NCBI GenBank assembly: GCA_964613155.1
Contig: CAZTHP010000063.1
Location: 1 to 15,307 of the forward strand
DNA from: TWA4 sp964613155
GTDB lineage: Bacteria > Bacillota > Clostridia > Lachnospirales > Lachnospiraceae
Direction of reading: 5' to 3'
DNA: 15,307 bases
The notes beneath the pieces were generated by a model. It did not search any database. It was not told the origin of the DNA and saw only the letters and a list, made by a program, of their open reading frames with translations. A program made the translations under genes and the position numbers. Of the stretch, positions 7,065 to 14,800 are shown in pieces (positions within the stretch are counted from its first letter, which is position 1; the number at the start of each line of letters is the position of its first letter).

Positions 7065-10000
7065 ATGGTAATAAAATCTTGTAAGAAAAAGCAAACGATG
7101 CGGATCGGGCTGATGCTCTTGGGATTTTGCCTGATGCTCCTGACAGGAGATATTTCTGCTTGTGCAGAAGAAACGGTGGATTGGCCGGGTGCTTATAATC
7201 ATGAGTATGGAAATGCGGTAGTTTCTTCCATGCTGGCGACCAATACTGATGAAATTTATGAGAAATGGAAAATATCCGTCGGCAGTCAATCCGATCTGGA
7301 GGGGTATTACGCCGGACAAACGGTAATTGTCGGGGAGTATCTGTATATTACGGGAAAGGGCTATCTGTATCAGATCGATCTGGAAAATGGAGAGATTGTA
7401 AAAAAGGTAGAGGGCGGAAGCACCAGTGTCTATTATGATTATCTGGCCTACGGAGATGGGATGATCTTTGTTTCCTGTCCCTCTTATATTCAGGCATTTG
7501 ATGCCAAAACACTGGAATTTCGCTGGCAGACCTCTACCGGCGGTCAGCACACCTATTTAGTGGGAGGGCAGGTCAATTATGCAAAAGATTATGGCCTGTA
7601 TCGACCGCTCGTGTATCAGAACGGTTATCTGTTCTGCGGGAAAAATGCCTTTAAAACGAAGGATTTCCCGGTAAATTCCAGAGGATATAACAAACCGGTC
7701 TGGAGTATTTCGGATGAATTTAATCGAAGTGCCGGTGTTGTGGTCGGGGACTGCTATTATGTTTCCGCTGCGCAGACGGTTTATGCAGTGCGTTATGAAA
7801 CCGGCGAGATTCTTGACCAGTGGAAATTCAGCAGTTCCAAAAATCAGGCAACGTGGAGCGGTGTGGTTTATAACGAGACGAATCAGCGGCTGTACTGGGG
7901 CTCTTATATTGGTTCTTGTGTGTATTCCGTTCGGATCGGTGAAGATGGAATGTTTGTAGCCGATTCGGCAATTACGCAGAAAAATAGCCAAAAAACGGTC
8001 GGAACACCGGTTATTTATGGCGGACGGGTGTATCTGGCCGGGGAAAATGGCAGCATTGATGTGCTGGATGCTGATACGCTGGAACGGATTTACACGAATC
8101 GAAACAATGACAGCGGTAAGGTGCAAAGTACTCCGATCCTGACGACGGCTTATTTGCAGGATGATCCCAAAAAGCCGGGACATGTGTATTTGTATTATCA
8201 AGGATGCAATCAGCCGGGAACGATTTTTGTCATGGAGGATTGGCAGGGAAACCGACAGGCGCAGGCGATTCAAAAAGCCGCAGTTCCCTCTGTTTCCGGT
8301 GTTTCCACCGAGCAGATCGCAGTCGATCAGAAGGGGGATCTGTATGCTTATAATGAAAGCGGATATTTGTTTGGCTTTAAATCCAGTGGTGTATGGCTGG
8401 AAGAACTGAGCGTAGCAGAAGCAAAGAAGCCAATGCATTTCAATCCAAAAAAAATTTCGTATGAATGTGTATATGGAAGCAATCAGGATACACTGACTGT
8501 CCAGTTCAAAGCATCTGCTGGTGGAATTGTAACGATAAATGGAAAAGTCTGTGAGGGAAGTATCACGCTGCCCAAAACAACAAAACAGGTGTCTTTAGAA
8601 GTTTCCAGTGAAAATCCGGATGATAAGCGAACTCGTGTTTATACAATCCAGTTCCGACAGGCGAGTGCAGATGCAGCACTGAAAAATCTGCAGCTGGGAA
8701 AGAGCAAAGAGGACACCGATCAGATCGCGCTGGAACCGAAATTCTCGCCCGATCAGACCCGATATGATGTTTCCTATACGAAAGATATCAGTAAGCTTTT
8801 GCTGACAATCACCCTTAGCGATTCCAAGGCTTCGTTACAGGTAAAAGGAAAGGGCTTATCTTCGGAAGTGCTGGAGCTGAAGGATTTGGGAAATGGTACA
8901 TTTCGTTGTACCACTGCCTTGCAGGATGACCAGGATTTGGGGACGATCCGAATTAAGGTCACCGCAGATGACGAGGAAAGCACACGGGAATATGTGATTC
9001 ATTTGTCCAGGGCAGATGAAGAAGCTCCTGTACTGAAAAAGGTAAAAGCAGTACGACTGTCTGACAAGCGTGCCAGCGTTGTATTTCAAACGACAGAAGC
9101 CGGAGAAGTGTATTATCGGACTGCAAAAGCCGGGGAAAAAGTAGTTTCTGTTGCGACATCCGGTACGGGAATCCATGTGAAAGCCGGAGAAAATACGTTG
9201 GCGATTGAGGGAATGAAAGCCAGAGAAACGTATATTTATCTGGTGTTAAAGGATGCGGCAGGAAATGAAAGTAATCTGTTAAAAGTTCCGGTCGATCTTT
9301 ATCAGATGAATGCTCCTGCGATCACAGGCGCAAAAGGAATTGCTTATAAAAAGATTCAGATTACGTGGCAGACGAATCCGGATGCAGCAGGCTACCGGCT
9401 TTATCGAAAGAAAGCAGGAGGCGGTTATTCCGCAATTGCCGTAATTACAAACGGCAGTGTGGGAAGCTATGTAGACAGCACGGCACAGCCGGGAGTTTCC
9501 TATACCTATACTTTACAGGCGTATCGTACCATAGAGGGCAGCCGCTATTACAGTGATTATGGGAAAACGTATCGCACCGCAGTGACATGGTATCCTGGGG
9601 AAACACAGCTGAAAAGCGTCAAAGCTACAGATTACAGTTCGGTAACGATTCGCTGGAAGCGGCAGTCTGCGGTGACGGGATTTTATATTTATAGAAAGGT
9701 TGGAAGCGGCAGTTATAGTAAGATCGCGATGGTAACAGGAGCCGATCAGAATACCTATGTCGATACAAAGGCACCTTGTGGAACGAAGTGTACCTATATG
9801 GTGCGTGCATATCGGAAAAATGGTTCGACCTCATATATGGGATACTACAGTGAATCTGCATCCGCAACACCGAAATTGAGCAAACCCGATCTTTTTGTTC
9901 GCTTATACGGCTATAAAGCAAATCTGACCTGGGATAAGGTCAACGGTGCAACGGGTTATGAGATTTATATGAAAAAGGGAAACGGAAACTACAAACGCAT

Positions 10001-10127
10001 TGAGAATGTCAAAAAGATTACTTTAAAGCAGAATACGACCTATGCGTTTAAAGTTCGTGCTTACCGAGTTGTAAAAGGGAAAAAAGTATACAGTCCTTAC
10101 AGTTCGGTACAGAAGGTAAAACTGTAA
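7065..10127 (+). CDS. Exported PQQ-like beta-propeller protein with cadherin-like and fibronectin type III domains
   Basis: ATG 7065 (1020 residues) is preferred over GTG 7050: it leaves room for the GAGAGTGGGA site (7047-7056) and gives a compact signal peptide (basic KSCKKKQTMR, core IGLMLLGFCLMLLTG, cleavage near SACA). Residues 65-445 are a PQQ/BamB-like beta-propeller, with blades recognisable as YLYQIDLENGEIV, YIQAFDAKTLEFRWQ, TVYAVRYETGEIL and SIDVLDADTLERIY. Residues 446-537 and 538-651 resemble cadherin-like beta-sandwich domains, ending RVYTIQF and REYVIHLSRA. Residues 652-746 are an Ig-like domain (ETYIYLVLKDAAGNES). Residues 747-844, 845-937 and 938-1020 are three fibronectin III domains (ITWQTNPDAAGYRLYRK, IRWKRQSAVTGFYIYRK, LTWDKVNGATGYEIYMK). 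No enzyme active site or wall anchor is visible. The propeller probably binds a ligand or protein partner outside the membrane; its partner is unknown. Confidence 0.87.
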   Translation: MVIKSCKKKQTMRIGLMLLGFCLMLLTGDISACAEETVDWPGAYNHEYGNAVVSSMLATNTDEIYEKWKISVGSQSDLEGYYAGQTVIVGEYLYITGKGYLYQIDLENGEIVKKVEGGSTSVYYDYLAYGDGMIFVSCPSYIQAFDAKTLEFRWQTSTGGQHTYLVGGQVNYAKDYGLYRPLVYQNGYLFCGKNAFKTKDFPVNSRGYNKPVWSISDEFNRSAGVVVGDCYYVSAAQTVYAVRYETGEILDQWKFSSSKNQATWSGVVYNETNQRLYWGSYIGSCVYSVRIGEDGMFVADSAITQKNSQKTVGTPVIYGGRVYLAGENGSIDVLDADTLERIYTNRNNDSGKVQSTPILTTAYLQDDPKKPGHVYLYYQGCNQPGTIFVMEDWQGNRQAQAIQKAAVPSVSGVSTEQIAVDQKGDLYAYNESGYLFGFKSSGVWLEELSVAEAKKPMHFNPKKISYECVYGSNQDTLTVQFKASAGGIVTINGKVCEGSITLPKTTKQVSLEVSSENPDDKRTRVYTIQFRQASADAALKNLQLGKSKEDTDQIALEPKFSPDQTRYDVSYTKDISKLLLTITLSDSKASLQVKGKGLSSEVLELKDLGNGTFRCTTALQDDQDLGTIRIKVTADDEESTREYVIHLSRADEEAPVLKKVKAVRLSDKRASVVFQTTEAGEVYYRTAKAGEKVVSVATSGTGIHVKAGENTLAIEGMKARETYIYLVLKDAAGNESNLLKVPVDLYQMNAPAITGAKGIAYKKIQITWQTNPDAAGYRLYRKKAGGGYSAIAVITNGSVGSYVDSTAQPGVSYTYTLQAYRTIEGSRYYSDYGKTYRTAVTWYPGETQLKSVKATDYSSVTIRWKRQSAVTGFYIYRKVGSGSYSKIAMVTGADQNTYVDTKAPCGTKCTYMVRAYRKNGSTSYMGYYSESASATPKLSKPDLFVRLYGYKANLTWDKVNGATGYEIYMKKGNGNYKRIENVKKITLKQNTTYAFKVRAYRVVKGKKVYSPYSSVQKVKL

Positions 10128-10139
10128 GGAGGGATAAAC

Positions 10140-13100
10140 TTGAAAAAGAGAAAATGGTTTGGTCGCTGGCTGACTCTGCCACTGGTACTGGCGGTATTTT
10201 TGGGGACGATGTGGGCAGTACCGGCACTGAGATCAGCAGCCAGCACTTCGGCGAAATATGAATTTACCTTTTCAAAAGGAAATGATTTTTCAATTGAAAT
10301 TCTGGATCAGTCGGAACAAACGATTGCCGTGTTGGAAAAGGATGAGAAAAGTAAGGTGCTTTCTCTGGAAGCTGGCACATATACGTATCAGGCATCTGGT
10401 ACAGGTTATGGAACGGATGCAGAAGAAAAAGAATATAGCTGGGGAAGCGGAAGCTTTACGGTTACAAAAGAGGGCGGCAGCCTGACCGTAAGACGGATGT
10501 ACATGTCCGTGATCAATAAGGACAGCATCGCATTTTCCATTTCCATGACGGATATGCAGGGAAATACATATCAAGCCGGTTCAACAGCTGGCGTTGCACG
10601 ACAGTATTTTACGCTGCCGGTTTCTTCACAGACTACGGCTTATCGCTATGCTTTTGTGCCGAGAAATGAGAATTACTGGGGAAGTCATGGCGTTTTATAT
10701 CTGCAGGAAGGCAAAGGGATTTACAACTGGACATCGTTATGTAGAGAGGATACCAATGATTATATTATCGCAGAGAAAACCTCGATCACGGTGAAAGTCC
10801 CTTCCGATGTGACCGTGAATTTATATCGCTGTCCGAAAATGTATTGTACCAGAGAACTGATCGAAAGCAGCAATCAGACGGAATCTGAGGGATATACGAC
10901 CTATACGTATATCGTGCCGAAAAATGATACCCTGCGGGCAGATTTTTATCGGAATGGCTATATCAAGTTGTATAAAGTGCTGCAATCCGGAAACAGTGTG
11001 ACAAATTACACGCTGGAAGAAAGCATGTGGGCAGATTTATCCGAAAATGATGTCGCACAGGGCGAGGTAAACGATGGGATGCTGATGAACCTGGATGGCA
11101 GTCGGTATGTTGAGATGAAAACGGGAGAGCAGACGGATTTTTGTTTGTATCCTTATACCTATAAAAATACCGATAGCTTTGATGGATATCTGAATCCTGA
11201 TTATCACGTGGAGATTTTAGAGGGAGATTCGGTAAAGGTTTTGGAAGCCGATCCGTATTCTCCCAATACCGTATCGATCCAGGCAAAAAAAGCAGGTGTT
11301 AGTATCCTGCGGATTTCGTATGATCCGATTGCAATCGTCAAACGTTCTACTTTAAAAGAAATCTTTCCGGGGAATGGAAAAGATAACGCAGCGATCGTAG
11401 TGGTCAATGTTGACGGCAGCAGTACGATCCAGACTGGAATTGAATTATCAGAATTTGATGCCATTTACTATCTGGCAAGTATTACAGATGACACGAAGAC
11501 AATCCAAATTCCCAATGCACATGGAGAATATACCTTTACACCGAGTGCAAAGGAGGGAATTGACCAAGTACAGGTGCATGGAACAGCAGGTGATCACCCG
11601 TGGCAGACTGATAGCTGGAAGTCTTATACACCCAATGCAGATGGTTCCTATACGATTGAGCTGCAGCATGGAAAAAATGTCGTGCGGATTACAAGCGGCA
11701 AGACGGAACGGTATTTTGTTATTCAAAGCTATGCATTAGAGGCTGTAATCGAAAATGGCACCGCATTTGCAACGGATGAAGGGATCAAAATTGGTACGAC
11801 AGCAGAAAAAGAAGTAAAAATTTCTTATAACGGTCTGGTTATGACTCTGCCGCGATTAAATGGTATTTATAATCCAGGCATTAAAAATATAGAACCTTAT
11901 GTGCTGGGACCGGCTGAATTTATTTATTATGAAGTGGAAGATGAAATTGTAGAAGGGGTATATGTACAGTATGTGCTTCCGAAGGTCAATACGATCACCT
12001 GGACAGCACCCTCACAGGAAGGCGAGTATCATTTTACCGGCGGACGCGTCAGCACAACAGGATTTGGTTCACCGGCTGGAGATCATCAGAAAATCCAGAA
12101 AGGCAGCCGCTATTACCAGTATCATGCAGGCATGATCGCACCGGGATTTACTCAGGAATACAGCTATCTTCCAGATCTGGAATTTGTTGTTTATGAAGAA
12201 GAACTCAGTGGAAATCTGTATCAATTGGCAGTTGTTCTTCCAGACAGCCTGCCAAAAGGAGCGACATTCCATATCTATAGCAGTAGAGGTGGAAGACAAC
12301 TGCCTTTAAGCGGAAAATGGCATCTGGCAGAAGAAACGTATACCTATGCGATCACTTGTGATGGCTATCTGACCGCACATGGTACCTTTGATGTGGCAGC
12401 AAAAGAGGAAGAGCAGGTACTGGATCTGTCTAAAACGGTTTTAGAACCTGTCCCCAAACAAAACGGAACGGTTCAGGTAGAAGTTGTGGGATTAAATGGC
12501 AGTCTGGTAACAGGAAGTGCTGCAATTGACAGCACAAAAATGGTCAATCTCGTCAAAAAACGTTATACGAGTTATCCCTGCGGCGGTTATAGCGGACTAC
12601 ATGCCCTCGTGCAGCTTTTGCAGGATACGGACACAAAATTCACCTGTAAATTAGGCGTATTAAATCCCGCTGATCCGGCGAAAACACAGGAGGATGGCGG
12701 CTGGATTTGTGAAATCAATGGAAACTTCACAGAGGATTATGCCAATACATTAGTTTACGATGGCGATAAGATTCGCTTCTATCATGTGCAGTCTGGTACA
12801 ACCTTGGCAGGACGATTTGAACAGGAATTGAGTGTACTGTCACAAGACACCACCATTTCTCTGACCGTCATGGCAAAAGCATTAAAGACAAATACAGCAT
12901 ACGAACCAATTTCTGGTGCTGCCATCTATATAGATGGAAAAGACAGCGGTAACAAGACTGCTAGCAATGGGCAGGTTCTTTTGTCAAGCAATGCTTTCGC
13001 ACAACCCGGTTATCATCAGGTAACTGCGGTAAAAGTAGGAAGTCAGGGAGAAAATCAACTGAGTTATACGGAAACGATCGTTTATCAGCGCAGAGAGCCA

Positions 13101-14351
13101 GCAGCAGATCGCTATCAATGGAATACGGAAAATACACAGGAACGGCTCACGCTTTTAGCAGCATATATCCGCAGTATGCCAGCAGTTTCTGAGCTCACGC
13201 TTTCCGATGCAGAGAAAATTCATACCATGATTCAAATGGAAGATGCTTTATCCGATGAAGAATTCAAACAATTCATCCAATTTGAAAACGGCACTCCGTT
13301 CGAATTCAGTGAGAATTTATATGGACAGTATGAACAGCTGCTGAGTGAAAAAGCAATGGCTGATGTAAAAGAACAGATCACGCAGATTCATAAGCAGAAA
13401 ACCATCACCTTGTCCTCTGAAAAACTGCTGAACGAAGCAAGAAAAGCATTTGACCAGCTGAACGATCACGAAAAAGAACAGTTGATCACGTATGAAAATT
13501 GGCTGTATAATGCCGAAAAGGTTTTAACGCAGTTAAAAACCATGAAAGTGAAGCTCTCGACGACTTCGTATTACTATGACGGAAAAGAGAAGAAACCTTC
13601 GGTAACGGTTACGTATCAGTCCAAAACACTGAAAAAAGATAAAGATTATACGGTTCGCTATTATAATAATAAAGCAGTTGGAACTGGCAAAGTCAGAATT
13701 ACCCTGGCAGAGAAAAATGGATATACCGGTGTCCGTGATTATACCTTTAAGATTAAACAATCCGATGCAAAAGTAGGAACGGTCTATACGTCCGGCAATC
13801 TGAAATATCGGATTATATCGATGAGTAAAAACAAGGCCACAGGAACTGCAAGTGTCGTAAGCGGAAAATCCAAAACCCTTACATCTGTTACGATTCCTGC
13901 GACTGTCACGATCAAAGGATGTACCGTAAAAGTAACCGAAATCGAAAAAAATGCATGGAAAGATTGCAAAAAATTAACAAAAGTCACCGTTGGTTCGAAT
14001 GTAAAAACCATTGGAACAAGTGCAGTTTATAACTGCACCAAGTTAAGCAGCGTGAAATTAGGCTCTAATGTTGCTGACATTGGAACAAAAGCATTTTCCA
14101 AATGTACCAAGCTGAGCAGCATCACATTAGGAAAAAATGTTACGACAATCCGCGAGCAGGCATTTGCCGGGGATAAGTCATTAAAAACGATCACGATTCA
14201 ATCCAGCAAGTTGAAAAGCGTAGGAAAAAAAGCATTCGATGGTATTCACAGCAAAGCTGTGATCAAAGTACCTTCTAAAAAATTGGAAAGCTACAAAAAA
14301 CTGCTGAAAGGCAAAGGACAGAAAAGTACCGTTCAGATCAAGAAACAGTAG
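10140..14351 (+). CDS. Large exported DUF4430 (transcobalamin-like) protein with MBG-like Ig and LRR_5 C-terminus
   Basis: Translation starts at TTG 10140, 6 bp after a very strong AAGGAGGG (10126-10133) that overlaps the upstream stop codon. The signal peptide is MKKRKWFGRW plus the core LTLPLVLAVFLGTMW, cleaved around residues 28-36. Residues 39-118 are a beta module like that of the stalk protein (KYEFTF, LEAGTYTYQASGTGY, GSFTV); a second similar unit lies at about 705-765 (ETYTYAITCDGY, HGTFDV). Residues 119-700 are mostly unassigned beta-rich or Ig-like sequence. About 795-887 resembles DUF4430, the transcobalamin C-terminal-like domain (GYSGLHALVQLL, then GGWICEINGNF, then YDGDKIRFYHV). 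About 904-983 is Ig/carboxypeptidase-regulatory-like (PISGAAIYIDGK). Residues 990-1133 are helical, 1135-1207 an MBG-like Ig domain (DYTVRYYNNKAVGTGKVRI), and 1208-1403 LRR_5 repeats with the terminal cassette shared with genes 1 and 2. No sorting signal is seen. It is probably the main extracellular binding protein of the cluster. Confidence 0.88.
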   Translation: MKKRKWFGRWLTLPLVLAVFLGTMWAVPALRSAASTSAKYEFTFSKGNDFSIEILDQSEQTIAVLEKDEKSKVLSLEAGTYTYQASGTGYGTDAEEKEYSWGSGSFTVTKEGGSLTVRRMYMSVINKDSIAFSISMTDMQGNTYQAGSTAGVARQYFTLPVSSQTTAYRYAFVPRNENYWGSHGVLYLQEGKGIYNWTSLCREDTNDYIIAEKTSITVKVPSDVTVNLYRCPKMYCTRELIESSNQTESEGYTTYTYIVPKNDTLRADFYRNGYIKLYKVLQSGNSVTNYTLEESMWADLSENDVAQGEVNDGMLMNLDGSRYVEMKTGEQTDFCLYPYTYKNTDSFDGYLNPDYHVEILEGDSVKVLEADPYSPNTVSIQAKKAGVSILRISYDPIAIVKRSTLKEIFPGNGKDNAAIVVVNVDGSSTIQTGIELSEFDAIYYLASITDDTKTIQIPNAHGEYTFTPSAKEGIDQVQVHGTAGDHPWQTDSWKSYTPNADGSYTIELQHGKNVVRITSGKTERYFVIQSYALEAVIENGTAFATDEGIKIGTTAEKEVKISYNGLVMTLPRLNGIYNPGIKNIEPYVLGPAEFIYYEVEDEIVEGVYVQYVLPKVNTITWTAPSQEGEYHFTGGRVSTTGFGSPAGDHQKIQKGSRYYQYHAGMIAPGFTQEYSYLPDLEFVVYEEELSGNLYQLAVVLPDSLPKGATFHIYSSRGGRQLPLSGKWHLAEETYTYAITCDGYLTAHGTFDVAAKEEEQVLDLSKTVLEPVPKQNGTVQVEVVGLNGSLVTGSAAIDSTKMVNLVKKRYTSYPCGGYSGLHALVQLLQDTDTKFTCKLGVLNPADPAKTQEDGGWICEINGNFTEDYANTLVYDGDKIRFYHVQSGTTLAGRFEQELSVLSQDTTISLTVMAKALKTNTAYEPISGAAIYIDGKDSGNKTASNGQVLLSSNAFAQPGYHQVTAVKVGSQGENQLSYTETIVYQRREPAADRYQWNTENTQERLTLLAAYIRSMPAVSELTLSDAEKIHTMIQMEDALSDEEFKQFIQFENGTPFEFSENLYGQYEQLLSEKAMADVKEQITQIHKQKTITLSSEKLLNEARKAFDQLNDHEKEQLITYENWLYNAEKVLTQLKTMKVKLSTTSYYYDGKEKKPSVTVTYQSKTLKKDKDYTVRYYNNKAVGTGKVRITLAEKNGYTGVRDYTFKIKQSDAKVGTVYTSGNLKYRIISMSKNKATGTASVVSGKSKTLTSVTIPATVTIKGCTVKVTEIEKNAWKDCKKLTKVTVGSNVKTIGTSAVYNCTKLSSVKLGSNVADIGTKAFSKCTKLSSITLGKNVTTIREQAFAGDKSLKTITIQSSKLKSVGKKAFDGIHSKAVIKVPSKKLESYKKLLKGKGQKSTVQIKKQ

Positions 14352-14374
14352 GAATCGAAAAAGGTCACGGCAGT

Positions 14375-14453
14375 GATATTGCTATTATGATCGGTAGTGT
14401 GATTGATATTGAGGTTGTGATTGATATTGTCATTGATATTGGTATCGATATTG
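14375..14453 (+). repeat. Degenerate GATATTG repeat tract
   Basis: GATATTG occurs at 14375, 14405, 14423, 14435 and 14447. The spacings are 30, 18, 12 and 12 bp, all multiples of six, and the filler is dominated by ATT, GTG and GTC. One more copy lies out of phase at 14518. The tract follows the stop of the 1403-residue gene and precedes the terminator, so it would be part of the operon's 3' untranslated RNA. Its function is unknown; it may be a decaying minisatellite. Confidence 0.65.
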
Positions 14454-14520
14454 CTGTCAACGTCAGTAGATTCGTATTGTTATCTTTATCAGAGTTCGTG
14501 ATCAGATTTCGTAGATCGAT

Positions 14521-14534
14521 ATTGTGATCACAAT
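14521..14534. promoter_or_regulatory. Perfect 14-bp palindrome, possible operator or RNA hairpin
   Basis: ATTGTGATCACAAT is a perfect inverted repeat, with partly symmetrical flanks (CGAT on the left, AATATCG on the right after a short insertion). It resembles half-sites of CRP/FNR-type regulators (TGTGA and TCACA) but has no 6-bp spacer. It lies 11 bp before the terminator stem and about 147 bp upstream of the next promoter's -35 box, so a regulatory role is possible but not shown. Confidence 0.35.
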
Positions 14535-14544
14535 TAATATCGGG

Positions 14545-14594
14545 AAAAAGTCGCGTATTTGTGAGAAAAAGTCATAAATACAGCGGCTTTTTTT
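14545..14594 (+). terminator. Rho-independent terminator of the surface/motor operon
   Basis: The left arm AAAAAGTCGCGTATTT (14545-14560) pairs with AAATAC plus GCGGCTTTTT (14576-14581 and 14583-14592), leaving one bulged A at 14582 and one G-U pair, around a 15-nt loop. The stem runs into a seven-T tract (14588-14594). The A-tract on the left side could make it act on the opposite strand as well. It lies 194 bp after the last operon gene, and no nearer terminator was seen. Confidence 0.85.
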
Positions 14595-14680
14595 CGTGGC
14601 GCGCTGTTTTTTTGTCCCGATCGGAGTAGCGCTTGGTCTTTCTGCGTTCATACGGGGTGCTGTTCGCGCTCTCTGTTTTC
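14595..14680. other. Intergenic stretch with no recognisable feature
   Basis: This is the rest of the 449-bp gap (14352-14800) between the operon terminator and the next promoter. I see no credible reading frame with a ribosome binding site. A weak GCGCT...AGCGC inverted repeat (14601-14605 and 14628-14632) with a 22-nt loop is not convincing as a terminator. Confidence 0.5.
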
Positions 14681-14709
14681 TTGACTGTGATTTTGGGAAA
14701 TGATATGAT
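14681..14709 (+). promoter_or_regulatory. Sigma-A-type promoter for the carboxypeptidase gene
   Basis: TTGACT (14681-14686) and TATGAT (14704-14709) are separated by exactly 17 bp, and a TG at 14701-14702 gives an extended -10. Transcription would start near 14716, leaving a leader of about 85 nt before ATG 14801. This separates the carboxypeptidase from the upstream operon. Confidence 0.8.
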
Positions 14710-14721
14710 GAAAAATGAAAT

Positions 14722-14746
14722 AAAAAGTTCGCATTTGGAACTTTTT
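14722..14746 (+). promoter_or_regulatory. Leader hairpin with U-rich tail, possible attenuator
   Basis: AAAAAGTTC (14722-14730) and GAACTTTTT (14738-14746) form a perfect 9-bp stem with a 7-nt loop just after the predicted transcription start, followed by CTTATAAAATAA. The stem is A/U-rich with only two G-C pairs, so it would be a weak terminator; it may instead stabilise the 5' end of the mRNA. No riboswitch family is recognised. Confidence 0.45.
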
Positions 14747-14800
14747 CTTATAAAATAAGCAAAATGAGTGGTTAGCAGAAAGGAAACAAAAGAAAGCGAT

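Noticed and set aside
7557..8438. 293-codon minus-strand open frame
   Set aside because: It is antisense to the propeller domain, with no start signals and no recognisable motif.
14387..14527. 46-codon frame starting MIGSVIDIEV
   Set aside because: No ribosome binding site; the product simply reflects the GATATTG repeat and ends just before the terminator.
14705..14758. 17-codon possible leader peptide before the carboxypeptidase
   Set aside because: Both of its ATG codons overlap or abut the -10 box, upstream of the predicted transcription start, so it would not be in the mRNA.
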